A DNA stretch of 64,000 nt, taken from the NCBI GenBank assembly GCA_035236585.1, contig CP141127.1:45212001-45276000 (forward strand). The letters are read 5' to 3'. The notes beneath the pieces are model-generated. The model was not told the origin of the DNA, made no database searches, and worked only from the letters and a program-made list of their open reading frames with translations. The position numbers and the translations under genes are program-made. This DNA comes from Warburgia ugandensis (taxonomy: Eukaryota > Streptophyta > Magnoliopsida > Canellales > Canellaceae). Of this stretch, positions 47,131 through 59,817 are shown piece by piece; position 1 is the stretch's first letter, and every line of letters starts with the position of its first letter.

Positions 47131-48840
47131 TATGACTTAGGATAGTTTATGCAAGGGCGTTGATCTCAAAACTTAAAGTTAGCACCTTTCTACCCAAAGA
47201 TTAAACACAACTTTAGGCAAGGGGAAAGAAACTAAGTTCCAATCCCCATGGAAGCACTACCAACATAAGATGAGTGCAAATCTATTAGAGATTTTTATGC
47301 AGTACTCCAGCTCAACACGCCATCCTAGATAGCTCTACCCCCAACAAATGCTAATCACTTCCAGTTAAAGTTGAGAATCATATAGTTAATCCATACTTTT
47401 TATGGTCAAGAGTGAGAAGACCTTTACTTGCATATTAAGGAGTTCCTTGATATTTGTGCTACATTTAAGTTCCAAAATTTTAGGTTACCTCCGTTGATTA
47501 TTCACCTTTCTTATTAATTAGAACTATTAGTGAACCATCAAGGTATGTATCAAGATATGTTGCGAGCCTAATTCAGACACCCAATTGAGAAACTACCCAT
47601 TCAAACAATTGACTAGGGGCTAGGCCCCTCCCCTTGCCAGTCATCCCCCGATCAACAATGATAATGGCCCATTCCTCTTCTCAGAGGCTACTTGAATTAC
47701 TCGATTGACCGATGACTCTTTAATGGTTGATTTTCCTGACCTTCTTTCTTCAGTGGAAACTAAAGAGCCTTCCCTTCAAGTGAAGGTGGTATTAGGCTTA
47801 GGTTATTGCTATTCACACTCAAGGATAAAGCCAAGTCATGGCTAAATTCCTTAGAGGTAGGTTTCATAAATACGTGGGACCAATTGTCTAGCAAGTTTTT
47901 AAACAAATTCTTCCCCATTTACAAAACATGCCCTTCATCGAGCAATTCTAAACTTCCAAGTAAAGGATCATGAATAGTATTATCATTGTTGGGACCAGTG
48001 GAATGAACTACTACAAAAATGTCCACATCATGAATTTGAGAGATGGCAGTAGGTACGATGCTTTTATGAGCCGTTGATGCCATAGAATAGGAAAATGGTA
48101 GATGTCTCGGGTGGAGGGACCTTTATGCTAAAAGATGTGAGAGATGCCTGGGACTTCTTTCAAAAATTGGCAGATAATTTCTAGTAATGGGATTATTCAA
48201 ATGGAAGTGAGAGAAGCAACCGATCTCTAAAGAAACAAGATCTATATGAGATTGGAGTGCATATGGATCAAGCCCATAAGCTCAACTCTATACTGGAAAG
48301 AATGGATAAGTATGATGAGAGAGCAGACAAACTTAAAACTATGTTTTAGTCCCTCATGGCTGCTACATCTATTAATCCCACAGAAGAGGTTTATGCTCTC
48401 TATTCCAGCCCAGTCCATATGACTATATCTTGTCCATAAAATATGGAGCTTAACAATTATCTTGTTGAACAATCATATGTATTAAATGGATATTGCAATC
48501 AAATAATAGCTCGTATTCTAAGACCTATAATCTAGGATGGGATAAGCCTCCAAATTTTTCCTAGTCGAAGAATAATTACCAAGTGGAATCCTCTATGAAC
48601 CCCCAACTAAAAATTTCTTAGAGCTAGTGTTCCTCAACAACCACTTAGCTTCTAACAACCTCAACAGCAAAATAAACTATCCTTTGAGGAAAACATTGAG
48701 GCCCTTACTGAAAGATCTTTAAAGAAAAATGAAGACACTAATAAGTCTTTAAGACAATTCTATAATGATAGTTGACATTCAGCTCATGTCATTTCTTAAG
48801 CCACAGCCAAGTTAGAGATGCAAGTAAACTAATTGTTATC
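47131..48840 (+). pseudogene. Athila-type gag, element D
   Basis: Readable in pieces across frames: LYLHIKEFLDICATFKFQNF (47420-47480), then a 306-bp insertion, then RLRLLLFTLKDKAKSWLNSL (47790-47850) and TWDQLSSKFLNKFFPIYKT. Near 48020-48160 come HHEFERWQ and NRKMVDVSGGGTFMLKD, and near 48250-48430 IGVHMDQAHKLNSILERMD and CSSPVH-like cysteines. Many stops and frame changes. Gag makes the particle. Confidence 0.75.
47485..47790. other. 306-bp insertion in gag of element D
   Basis: Elements B and F run directly from 'ccaaaattttt' into 'attaggcttaggtt', whereas here the two sides are separated by 306 bp of unrelated sequence. I see no LTR or clean inverted repeat. A small insertion or filler DNA. 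Confidence 0.6.
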
Positions 48841-49339
48841 TACATTCAATATAGAGGAAAGGGTATATTCCCTATTCAGTTCATCCCTAACCTCAAGGGC
48901 CAGTTGAGATAGGGTCAATTTCTCAAAAGTTATAACCCTGATGCGTATACCAAGTCTATAACCACCCTTATGAGAGGCTGTCAAGTTGACAACAAAGTCA
49001 GGCAAGCTAAGGAAATTGGAGAGAAAAATGAGGCAACCATAACATAGGGGAAAGAGAAAAGACATAAATCTCTTGCGGAACCTACAGTGGAGGCACCCTA
49101 TATGCTCAAAGCATGGTTTTCTCAGTTGCTAAACAAGGCTAGAAATGGAAAAAACTTCAACTAACTTATGTATGTAATTAAACACGTCCAAATTAACATT
49201 CCATTGCTTAATGCAATAAATGATGTCCTTGCCTATGCTAAGTTTGTAAAAGAGCTTTGCACTAGAAAAAGAAAGCTAAATGTGTAGAAGAAAGCTTTCC
49301 TCACTGAGCAGCTGAGTGTGCCCTACAATTTCTTGCATT
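48841..49339 (+). pseudogene. Gag-to-protease linker, element D
   Basis: Degenerate coding sequence. Near 49190-49260, NIPLLNAINDVLAYAKFVKEL matches the equivalent part of element E (ILNAIK, then SYAKFMKDL at 53560-53630). No catalytic motif is expected here. Confidence 0.5.
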
Positions 49340-49660
49340 ATTGGAGACCATGTCATAGATAGGACACTACCTGACCTAGGGGTTAGTGTTAACTTATTGC
49401 CATACTCTAGCACTCAATCAACTAAAACTAGCCATTACCATGCTACAATTAGTAGATAGATCAATGAAGATACCAGTGGTTCGGTTGAAGATGTGTTGTT
49501 ATAGGTAGACCCATTTTATTACCTAGTCGATTTCATTGTACTAGACACCCAGCCTGTATTTGATCCCCATAGTCAAATTCCAGTTATACTCGGATGTCCA
49601 TTCCTAATAGCATCAATGCTATTATTAACTCTAGGAATGGTGTGATGAAATATTTATTTG
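49340..49660 (+). pseudogene. Aspartic protease remnant, element D
   Basis: LPDLGVSVNLLPYS (about 49365-49405) is the Athila-type protease site, with D-L-G in place of the usual DSG/DTG. It is followed by VDFIVLDTQPV and VILGCPFL (about 49525-49600). Stops break it. Confidence 0.7.
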
Positions 49661-50189
49661 GCAACATGAAAGTTATGCTTAATGTCTTTAGTGTTGACCA
49701 ACAACATTTAGACCTCGCTGATTCTTGTGAAGTGAATTTGATAAAGAGTCTAATTCATGACATTCATCCACGGTCTCCCATCTCTGACCCATTCAAGGCT
49801 TGATCATGCATTTTAGTGGAGATTTTGATATAGACAAGTTTATGGAGGAGGTGAACAACCTTTTAGAGGCTATTCCAATCATGGATACCTCCAAGTGGGG
49901 TTCTCATGTGGAGCCACTCCTTCCTTTAGAATCTCTCCCCATACCCTCTATAGAGCAACCACCATCTTTGGCCTTAAAACCCTTACTTGCAATAATAGCA
50001 TCAGATTTTGGTAAGGAATAAGAAAGAAAATTGCTTGATGTTCTTAAAGAATATAAGATTACTCTATGGTAGACCATAGCACATATTAAAGGGAAATAGT
50101 CTAGATGTGTGCATGTATAAGATACACGTAGAAGAAAATGCTAAACCCTCCAGGAAAAATAAAAGTTGACTCAATCCTCACATGAAGGA
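49661..50189 (+). pseudogene. Protease-RT linker, element D
   Basis: FSGDFDIDKFMEEVNN and LLEAIPIMDTSKW (ORF 49800-50021), then LPIPSIEQPPSLALKPL. The proline-rich linker is typical of Athila pol. The PIMDTSKW phrase links it to elements A and E. Confidence 0.6.
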
Positions 50190-51400
50190 CATGATTGAAG
50201 ATGAAGTCCTTAAGCTTGTAAATGTTGGCATCATATACCCCATCTCTAAAGCCACTTGGGTGAGACTTGTTTAGGTTGTACCCATGATATCTGGGGTCAT
50301 AGTAGTCAAGAAAGAGGAGAATGAGTTTGTTCCCACCCACATGACCATTGGATGGAGAGTTTACATTGATTAGTAAAAATTGACCGATATCACAAGGAAA
50401 GACCACTTTCCTCTACCTTTTATTGACCAAATGCTTGAGATGTTAACTGAACATAGTTCTTATTATTTTCTAGATGGATATTTTGGTTATAAGTAGATTT
50501 GTAAGCACCCAGGGATTAGGAGAAGACCACCTTCACTTGTCCTTCTGGAATCTTTGCTTACTAATGTATGTCTTTTGGGCATTGCAATGCTCCTCTCACT
50601 TTTTATAGGTTTATTTGAGCATCTTATCTGATATGGTAAAAAATTTACTCGAGGTGTTTATGGATGACTTCCCGATGTTTGGGTTTTCTTTTAATGAGTG
50701 CCCACACCATTTAAAGTTAGTTCTAGCAAGGTTTCAGGAGCAAATAAATAGGGAAAAGTGTCATTTTATGGTACAAAGTGGTATAGTTTTAAGCTAGATT
50801 ATATCACATAGTGGGATTGAGGTAGATGAGGCCAAGGTAGAATTAATAGCCAACCTTCCTCCACTAAGGATGGTAAAAGAAGTATGCCCTTTCTAGGGCA
50901 TGTTGGCTTCTATAGAAGATTGGTGAAGGACTTCAGCAAAATTGCAAAGCCCCTTTGTATTTACTAATAAAGGATGCCACTTTTGATTTTCATGAGCATT
51001 GTAGGAAAGCATTTGATTGGCTAAAGGCTAAGTTGACATCTACACCCATTATCTGACCACCTGATTGGTGCACACCATTCAAGATAATGTGTGTTGCGTC
51101 AAATTATGTTATTGGAGCTGTTTTGGTGTGGTGCATCAATAAACTTCCTCATATGATATACTACATTAGTGAAATACTAAGTGATGAGCAACTCAACTCT
51201 TTCACCATAAAAAAGAGTTGTTGGCTATCATGTTTGCTTTAAGATAAATTTAGATCTTACTTGCTAGGGTCTAAACTCATAGTGTACTCATATCATGTAG
51301 CTCTAAAGTACCTCCTTTCTAAAATGGATGCAAAACCCATACTGGTATGTTAGATACTCCTACTATAGGAATTTGACTTAGAAATTTGGGATAAGAGAGG
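50190..51400 (+). pseudogene. Reverse transcriptase and RNase H, element D
   Basis: A VLKLVNVGIIYPISKATWV stretch starts near 50200. The catalytic box FMDD is at 50657-50668, within the ORF 50615-50797. GHVGFYRRLVKDFSKIAKP (50900-50955) and ACRKAFDWLKAKLTS-like sequence (50998-51045) mark the thumb and RNase H start. TKELLAIMFAL-like and KYLLSKMDAKP stretches lie near 51210-51340. Frames change repeatedly; not functional. Confidence 0.7.
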
Positions 51401-52480
51401 TTCTAAAAATGTTATAGTAGACCACTTATCAAGATTTGTGGTGGAGCTCACTAGCAATAATGTGCCTATAACTAAATCCTTTTTGGAAGAACAATTAACA
51501 CACATTTCCTAGTTACCTTGGTATGGAGACATTGGGAATTATCTTATTATGGGACAAATACCTAATCATTGGACCAAATAAGATAGAAAGAGGTTTTTGA
51601 CTGAGATTAAGTACTTTAAGTGGGATGACCCACACATACTTTAAGTATTATCCCAATCACATGATAAGGAGATGCATAACACATAGTGAGCATGGTAAGA
51701 TCATCTCCTTCTATCATGATCATTCATGTGGGGACCAGCTTAGCTCTAAAATGATTGTTACAAAAATTTTGCAGTGTGATTTTTATTAGCTCCCAATTTT
51801 TAAGGATTTACATGCTTACTACATAGCATGTGTGAGGTGCTAATGGTTAGGAAGCTTAATAAGGAGACATGTGATGTCATTAAACTGAATCCTTATTGTA
51901 GAACCCTTTCCTAATTCTTTTGGGAATTTATACATTCTAGTGGGATTGGGCTACATGTCTAAGTGGATGGAGGCCATACCCTTCAAAACCAATGACCATA
52001 AGGTAGTGGAAATTTTTTTAAAGGCAAATATTTTTGCAATGTTTGGATCTTTGAAAGCCATAATCAGCAAGGTGGGAAAATCTTTTGTAATAAAATGTTT
52101 GAAAATTCAATGAAAAAGTATGGTATCAACCATAGTATAGCTACCCCATACCACCATCAAACTAGCAGGCAAGTGGAGGTATCAAATATGGAGATTAAGC
52201 ATATTCTATAGAAGATAGTCAATCCCAATAGGAAAGACTAGAAAATAAGGCACATGGGGCTATCAAAAAGCTCAATTTTCAATTAGATGCTGTAGGGACC
52301 CAGTAGATATGCCAAGTGAATGAGTTGGATGAATTGAGAAATGATGCATATGACTCTACATGACTGTACAAAGACTAGATGAAGGTTAAACATGATTGCC
52401 AAATCTTAAGGAAATCCTTCACACCTGGACAAAATGTCTTGTTGTATAATTCCATATTGCATCACTTTCATGAGAAACTC
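51400..52480 (+). pseudogene. Integrase, element D
   Basis: After NVIVDHLSRF near 51410 (end of RNase H), a zinc-region-like CVRC stretch is near 51830. YMSKWMEAIPFKTND (about 51950-52000) and VVEIFLKANIFAMFGSLKAIIS (52003-52065) are the integrase core. PYHHQTSRQVEVSN near 52145 stands where the catalytic glutamate lies. RKAYDCPTRWSLY-type C-terminal parts are too degraded to read. Stops throughout. Confidence 0.65.
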
Positions 52481-52940
52481 AAATCTCAATGGACTTAACT
52501 TTACATAGTATGCACTCTATATTCTCTTCAGGCCATTGAGATTGAGAAGGATGGTGAGGTCCTAAAGGTTAGTGGTCAGAGGTTAAAGCCTTTCTTAGAA
52601 CTACTTAACCCTAGGATTGAAGAGACACGGTTAGAGACACCACATTATCATGACTCACCTTAGAATACTCTAGGCAACCTTGCAAATCATTGTCCTTGCA
52701 CTCATCATTACATCTGGCTAAAGACGTAAAACTCAACGCTCCCTAAGAAGCAACCTAGATGTTTTTCAAATCTTAGTCTGCTACATCTTTCCATGTTCAT
52801 ATAAGATCATGTGTTTCCAAACATTGAGGACAATGCTTCATTCAGGTTGAAGGGTGTAGATGTGCATGGAGATTTTAGATTTTTTTGAATTTGAGAAAAA
52901 AATAAAATTTACCCTCTAAGAAGGTCAAATAGGTATGTGG
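52481..52940 (+). other. 3' UTR of element D with PPT-like site; no env
   Basis: It holds 'cttgcactcatcattacatc' and 'acattgaggacaatgcttca', then a purine-rich GGTTGAAGGGTG near 52844, phrases usual before the 3' LTR in Athila elements. Only about 370 bp separate it from integrase, so there is no room for an env-like ORF. No 3' LTR follows. Confidence 0.55.
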
Positions 52941-53995
52941 TATTTGTGAAAGTACTGCACCCTCTACCCAGGAATGCCCTACAATCCCATCATTCCAAGA
53001 TGTGCTTCATGAGATATACAACCCCAGTTGGAGAAATCATCCCAACTTTGGTTAGCTAAATGGACTAAATGCTAACGTCCCACACCAGGGCTCTCCAACT
53101 GCACCAAAGTGGTTAGTGGAGGATAATCTTTATCAATTCATTCAAAACAAGGAAAGGAAAAGTGCCCAACTCAAAGCACCTATGAGTGACAAGAAAGACA
53201 TGTTCACACAATTCATGTAAACCCTAGAAAAAGAAAATTTTCCTATCCAACCAAAAGAAAATGCTAAGGGTGCACATGTGACTAGGACAAGGGATTCTTC
53301 AAGCTTAACCATGGAACAAACTAATTTAGTCACCACTCCTCAAAATGGAAATGTGTTTCCAAAGAATGTTCCAATTAAGCCTGCTAAAATTTAGAAGACT
53401 CCTTAGGCTAAAGAAAAGCTTATCATTGAGGTTACTACAGAGAAAGCTCACCCTACCACTAACCCATGTACCATCCCACTTCCATTTCCACAACGGCTAC
53501 GTCAAATTCCTAAGATAGCTTCCAATGATGAGATCTTTGATATTTTTAAACTAGTCAATATCAACATTTTGATTTTGAATGCCATCAAATAGATCTCATC
53601 ATATGCTAAGTTTATGAAAGACCTTTACAGTATCAAATGAAAGTTGAACGTGCACAAGAAGGATTTCTAGACCGAACAAGTTAGTTTGGTCCTTCATCAT
53701 CATACATCACTTAAATATAAGTAACCAAGTTTATTAACTCTCACTTGTATAATTAAAAACTACAAGATAAATCAATCTTTGCTTGACTTAGGATCTAGTG
53801 TGAATCTATTACTATATTCAATATATGAGAAGCTAGGTCTAGGAGAACTTAAACCAACTACCACTGGCCTCCAAACAAGCCAACAAATCTATCAAAATAC
53901 CAAGAGGAATAGTAGAAGATATACTTATCCAAGTAGAACAATTCTACTTTCCAATAGACATTTTAGTTCTAGACATAGAACCTGGGTTGAATGAA
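52940..53995 (+). pseudogene. Athila-type gag C-terminus and protease, element E
   Basis: It starts without an LTR or N-terminal gag. FQDVLHEIYNPSWRNHPNFG (about 52997-53055) is a hallmark of Athila gag. A lysine-rich spacer follows (KEKLIIEVTTEKAHP near 53410), then LRQIPKIASNDEIFDIF. The protease site LLDLGSSVNLLLYSIYEKLG is at about 53780-53840, with GELKPTTTG after it. Stops and one frame change near 53930. Confidence 0.75.
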
Positions 53996-54229
53996 AGGAA
54001 CGAAATATTGGTAACTCTTGGATGACCATTTTTAGCCACATCCAATGCCTTAATCAATTGCCAAAATGATGTGATGTACCTATCCTTTGGAAATATGACA
54101 TTGAAACTAAACATTTTTAACATCTGTTAGTAGCCAAGAGAATCTATTAATGACTTACACGATGTCAACATGATAAACCAATTATGCAAGATCAGTTTGT
54201 TAAGTCTTCCTTATTAGATCCACTAGAGG

Positions 54230-55755
54230 CTTGTTTGGAACATTTTAATGAATTTCTTGAGGATGCATTAATAGAATAAGTTAATGCCCTCTTTGATTCT
54301 ATGCCTATTATGGACATAGCAAAATGGCAACCTCAGTTCAAGAACATGCCACCCAAGGAATCCACTCCCATTCCATCTTTAGTGAAACCTTTTAACAAAC
54401 TAAAGTTAAAAACTCTACCAGATGATATCAAGTATGCATACTTAGAAGACACAGACTTTTCTTATCATTATGTCCTCCTAAATAAAAAAATCCTAAGAGG
54501 AGTAGTTAATTCAAATTTTAAAGGACTACAAAGGAGCTATAGGTTGGACCCTTGTAATTATTAAAGGCAATAACCTTTTAATATGCATCCATATAATTTA
54601 CATGGAAGATGATGCCAAGATATCCCATCAAATGCATTGTAAGATGAATCCAAATATGAAAGAGGTGGTTAGGGCAGAAGTTCTTAAATTGCTAGATGTT
54701 TGGATCATCTACCCCATAAGTGACATCCAATGGGTGAATCTAGCACAAGTACTACCCAAGAAATTTGGAGTGATAACTATACCTAATGCCAACAACTAAC
54801 TCATTCCTACTAGAGTTACGAAGAGTTGGAATATGTGTATTAATTATATAAAGTTAAATGCTATCACAAGAAAATATCACTTCCCATTGCCCTTTGTCCA
54901 TCAAATGTTGGAAAGGGTAGCAGGATAGAAGTTATATTATTTTCTAGATGGTTATTCAAGATACAATCAAATAGAAATCATACCTAAAGAATAAGAAAAT
55001 GCTACATTACCTTATCCTTTTGGTACATTTGCTTATAAAATAATGCCATTTAGATTATGTAATGCTCATGCAGCCTTTTAAAGATGTATACCAAGTATCT
55101 TCAATAACATGGTAGAATGCTTTCTGGAGGTCTTCATGGATGATTTCATAGTTTTTGTGGATTCAATTGATACATGTTTGGAAAACTTGAGAAAAGTCAT
55201 ACGTTGTTATGAATAGAAAAACCTAGTCGTAAATTAGTAGAAGTGCCATTTCATGTTTCCCAATGGAATTTTTCTTGACCACATTGACTCATCAAAAGAA
55301 ATATATGTAGACAAAGAAAAAATTGAACTAATTTCTAATCTATCCATCCCTCAAACAGTTAGAGACATTCACTCCTTCTAAGGACATGTAGGATTTTATA
55401 GGAGGTTTATAAAAGATTTCAGTGCAATATCTAAACTATTGTGTAACCTCCTAAGTAAGGATACCACATTCAAATGGACTGTTGATTGTCAAGAAGCTTT
55501 TACTAAGCTAAAGGACAAGTTGACAATCACACCTATCATGCACCTAGTTGTTTGGAAAGTACCCTTTGAAATCATGCGTGATATGAGTGACTATGTTGTT
55601 GGGACAGTCTTAGGACAAAGAAAGGATAAGAAGCTCTATGTACTCAACTATGCAAGTACGACACTTATTAGTGCACAAGTAAATTTTTCCACCACAGAGA
55701 AGGAACTCCTTGTTTTCACTAATCATTTAACACTCAAGTACCTCACCCACCTCAC
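54230..55755 (+). pseudogene. Reverse transcriptase and partial RNase H, element E
   Basis: The linker MPIMDIAKWQPQ and IPSLVKPFNKLKLKTLP begins at 54301. RT motifs follow: VLKLLDVWIIYPISDIQWV (54680-54740), INYIKLNAITRKYHFPLP (54838-54892), YYFLDGYSRYNQIEI (54932-54980), FGTFAYKIMPFRLCNAHAAF (55018-55078) and FMDD at 55133-55144. GHVGFYRRFIKDFSAISKLL leads into ORF 55439-55780 with EAFTKLKDKLTITPIM and FEIMRDMSDYVVGTVLGQR, the RNase H start. The frame is lost at about 55755 where LTR-like sequence joins; integrase is missing. Confidence 0.8.
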
Positions 55756-56640
55756 CTTAACTTCTAATCTTATTTCTTAAATCAACCACCTAACTTTCCT
55801 ACCTAAAGTTTTAGTTCTAATTCTGCTTTTTCTTTCTAGAATAGGATATAATCAAATTAAAAAGAAAAAATCTATAAATGCCCCATGGAATTCCTTGCCT
55901 AATCCAAGTAGAGGGGTTTCTTCTAACTCCTTCAAACAGGCACATCTACTTGGAGATATTGTAGGGTTTTGGACTGCAACACCTTGAATGCCTTTCCTTG
56001 TATTCCACAACTTCTTCCCTTACTTGTTTGGTCTTTTCGCTTCAAAATTCCAGCTTGATACCTTGCTTTAATTCCTTGCTTTCATTGGCTATTGATTGCT
56101 TTCTTTGATGTTTAGTTTTTCTAAAAATAATTCCTCTTTATTCTACTTTCACTCTTACTACTTTTGTCACTTAATGCTTCAAGATCAAAGTTATATTTTC
56201 TCTTGTAGTGACATCCAAGAGGATATTAGCTTTGAATCTCTTTGTCTTCCTTTCATATTTTCCTAATTTCTTACTTAGATTTAGAACTGATTCTTGTTGG
56301 CTTCTTTCCAATCTTCCTGCAAGTACTCTCTTAATTTCTTTTTGGGTTTCACATGCATGATATCATATATTAGTTTAAGATTGTAGGAGCATGTTTATGT
56401 TTTACTATGAATCATGTTCTAGGAATCATAATAGTGCCTTCCAACAAAGTTTGTGATTCATGCTATGTTTCTCTTCATTATTTTCATGCTTGAAGTTCAT
56501 TAAATTTGTGGCTTTATGATTATGTTTCATCCCTTTAAACACATGCAACATTTCAGTCCATAAATTGTTTGATTTAAGTTTCATGAGCATCATATTTTTG
56601 GAATTTTACCTTTCATGATTCATGCATAATTTCCAATAGG
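55756..56640 (+). mobile_element. LTR-like direct repeat, left copy
   Basis: It aligns over about 0.9 kb with 57833-58745, from 'aatcaaccacctaacttt' to 'ttcatgcataatttcc'-like ends, including a TATA-like CTATAAATGCC (55872) and 'gtgacatccaagaggatatt' (56210). Part also matches 1500-1760. It cuts off the RNase H of element E. Confidence 0.6.
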
Positions 56641-57285
56641 TAGGCATTATTTTCCTTTCCTTTCCTTGTATTGTATTGAATGTTTAGTATTGTATGGTGG
56701 TTAGAACAAATTGACATTAGGGCTTCAAATGAACCCTCAAGAGATAAGGATTGGATTTCATCGCTTGATCCTTGGCCCACCTAGTTACTCAAATCAATTC
56801 ATTGTATGTTCACAATTCCAACCTTTAAAAGCTTAATTTAAAATAAAGTACCCAAAAACTTAGGGCTTCAAGCTTGTAGGACCCATTTAGGAGGAGATTT
56901 ATTGTCACTCCAATGGTTTTTGATCATTATGGTTATAATGAATATCCAAAATCCAAGTAATTTTCCCACATCTTTTGTGGATGGTTGTTGAGGTCTAAAC
57001 ACCTCCTTCAATAAGAATTGTATTAACCACCCTGAGCAAGAACTAATTGGTAACCAATTGTCAAGCTTGGATAAAAGGAGTAGTCTAGATCTAGATCTAA
57101 TACCACCCTATAGATTAACAAAGATTATCAAAACATCTTGATAGTAAACCATTATGATTGATTGTGCATCATATAGAGTTGGGAGTCACATTTAGAGTTA
57201 GATTTCATCATTTATATATGTTTGTCAATATAGTGAGCACACTATCATCGATCTTAAAACATTGAGTTAGTACCATTAGATCATG
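56641..57285 (+). other. Athila-type leader, element F
   Basis: It starts in the middle of the leader: 'aaggattggatttcatcgct', 'ccttggcccacctag', 'acccatttaggaggag' and the 'gttgaggtctaaacacctcc' block are present. PBS and hairpin are absent, so the first half is deleted. Confidence 0.65.
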
Positions 57286-57832
57286 GGATTGAATGTACCC
57301 ATAGGTGAGGGTGAGAAATCAAATTCCTAACCCCATGCAATAATAATAATTGAGCACAAAGCCATTAGAGATTTCCATGCGCCACTCTAACTAAATACTC
57401 CATCATGCATTACCATATTACCCACCAATGTAGACCACTTTAAACTTAAATCTAGAGTCATACAGTTACACCTATCATCTTATGATTGAGAGAGAGAGAG
57501 AGGATCCATACATACATATCAAGGAATTCCTTGATATATGTGCTACATTTAGATTCTAAAATATTTCAAATGGTTCCATTAGACTTAGGTTGTTCCCTTT
57601 CTCATTAAAAGATAAGACCAAATCATGACTGAATTCCTTACAGGCCAATTCCATTGCTACATGAGACAAGTTGTCTAGAAACTTTTTGAATAAATTCTTT
57701 CCTTCTATAAGACCATAAGACCAATGCCCTTCGTAGGGAGATTGTCAATTTCCAGCAAAAATATGATGAACAATATTATGAATGATGGGAAATGTGGAAT
57801 TCAATGCCTCCTCCTTCCTTTTCTTATATTTA
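57286..57832 (+). pseudogene. Athila-type gag N-terminal fragment, element F
   Basis: It aligns with gag of B and D: an IKEFLDICATF reading (about 57520-57550), RLRLFPFSLK-like (about 57580-57612) and NSLQANSIATW (57633-57665), then INFQQKYDEQYYE-like sequence to about 57790. It stops at about 57832 against the second LTR-like repeat. The ORF 57724-57942 crosses this junction and is not a gene. Confidence 0.6.
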
Positions 57833-58745
57833 GAAGTCCACCTCACCCACTCACCTTACCTTCAATTCTTCTATCTCCAATCAACCACCTAACTTTACTA
57901 CCTAGAGTTTTATTTCTAATTCTCCATTTTTATCATATTTGAAATCAAAACTCTATAAATGCCTCATGGGATTCCCAGCCAAATCAAAGTAGAGGGGTTG
58001 TTTCTAACTCTTTGAAATCAAGAACATCTACTTGGAGATACTCATAGGGCTTTGGATAGCAACACTTTGGGTGATTTTCCTTATCTTCCACAACTTCTTC
58101 CTTGCTTTGTTTCTTTGGTTTTGTACTTCAATTCCAGCTTAGTACCTTGCTTTCATTGCTTGTTTATTTCTTTGTTTGTTGTTTAAGTTTCATACACATA
58201 GTTCCTCTTTGTTCTCCTTTCACTCTTGCTTCCACTTCTCTTACTTTTCTTGCTTAACCCTTTAGGATCAATGTTATCTTTTCTCTTATAGTGATATCCA
58301 AGAGGATAGTAGCTTTGAATCTCTTTGTTTCCCTTTTATCTTTTCCTTGTTTCTCACTTTGATTTGGAACTTCTTCTTATTGATTTCTTTCCAATCTTCT
58401 AGCTCTTACTCTCTTGATTTCTCTTTGGATTTCACATGCGTAATATCAATGATTAGTTTAAAATTGTTGTAATGTGTTTAAAGTTTTCTTTGGATCAAGT
58501 TCTAGGTAATAAAATAGTGCACAATTTGTAGCTTTGTTCTGCATGTACACGTGCACAACGCATGTACCAAATTCCGTCCAATAAAGTGTATGATTCATGT
58601 AAAGTTTCTCTTAGTTATTTCCATTCTTCAAGTTTATTAAATTTCTATTTTTATGATCGTGTTGCAAGCCTTAAATCACATGAAACATATCAGTCCATGC
58701 CCTATTTAATTTAAATTTCTTGATCCCATGTTTCTAGAATTTCAC
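57833..58745 (+). mobile_element. LTR-like direct repeat, right copy
   Basis: Homologous to 55756-56640 throughout; TATA-like CTATAAATGCC at 57951. An extra stretch near 58530-58590 ('tgcatgtacacgtgcacaac') is not in the left copy. It abuts the start of LTR B. Confidence 0.6.
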
Positions 58746-59396
58746 TAATAAGTGTTCAATTCTGTACAAAAGGTACCCAATTAGTAGCCCATGTCTTATA
58801 AAATGTAGTGTTATTTCTAAAAAAATTTCCAAAAATTTAAAGGACAAATGATTCTAACCTAATGATATTTTGCAAGTTCATAAGCTAATCCAAAGTAAGT
58901 ATGTAAATTGCCATAAACTTTTAGGATTTAAATAGGGTATTTATTCTTTTGTAGGAAGCAAGGTGATGATCCTGTTAAGTGTTTAATTTTTGCTAAAAGA
59001 CCCCTACTTTAGCTTTTAGTTAGACCATCTAACTCATTAATTTGTTAATTTTTGGATAAAATACAAAAATTAGCTCAAATTGACCATCCAACCATAAATT
59101 GTCAAAATTAATGGTCAGATGATCAATTGAGCTAAGTGGATGCTTAATGTATGCTTTAGATGACCCTAATCGAGTCTTTGGTCTTGTAGATCAACTAAAG
59201 AAGGGTTGAATGAGTTAGATTTAATTTCAATGAGGTAGATCAATTTGAAGGTCAATAAGGCATGGGATGAAGGGTTCTTAAAAGAAGAAGTATTTTTAAT
59301 AGAAGAAGAGTCCTAAATTAGAATAAGAGGAAGTTTCCTAATAGGAAACTAACTCTTAAAGAAAAGAGTTGGAGGAAAATTAGGAAGTGAAAAGTT

Positions 59397-59403
59397 TATA
59401 AAG
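59397..59403 (+). promoter_or_regulatory. Putative LTR TATA box
   Basis: TATAAAG, about 650 bp into LTR B and just upstream of the pyrimidine-rich part. Confidence 0.4.
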
Positions 59404-59751
59404 AGGGGAAACCATAGGGAGTTTGGGGGAGGTTTTTGGAGTTTTGGAGTTGTTGGGGTTTTGGTATTACGTTGTTTTCCATGTTCAGAGTTTTTTTTTT
59501 CTTACTTTCCTAAGTCCTTGTTATACTGATTATTGTGTTTCTAATTTCCCATCTCTCCTTTCTCTCTTAATGTCCATCTCTCTCGTTTACATTCATCGCA
59601 TCTCCCATGCCATCTTTGTTTTCTCACTATCCCTTCTTCTCTACCCAGCCTGCCTCCTTCTCTCACTCCCAATCCCCCTTTTGATCACCATCTAAATCAC
59701 TATGCTCCCATCAGACCCAATTCACCAGCCATCCCATCTCACGCACCCATC

Positions 59752-59817
59752 CTTTTTTTTCTCGCACCCATCCTTTTTTTTCTTTTTTTTTTTGGTTTTT
59801 TTTTTGTTTTTTTTTTC
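59752..59817. repeat. T-rich low-complexity tract with short duplication
   Basis: 'cgcacccatcctttttttt' is present twice in tandem and followed by T runs broken by single C or GG. Confidence 0.9.

Noticed and set aside
52480..52860. env-like ORF in Athila-type element D
   Set aside because: Only about 370 bp lie between integrase and the PPT-like site, and all are noncoding 3' UTR phrases.
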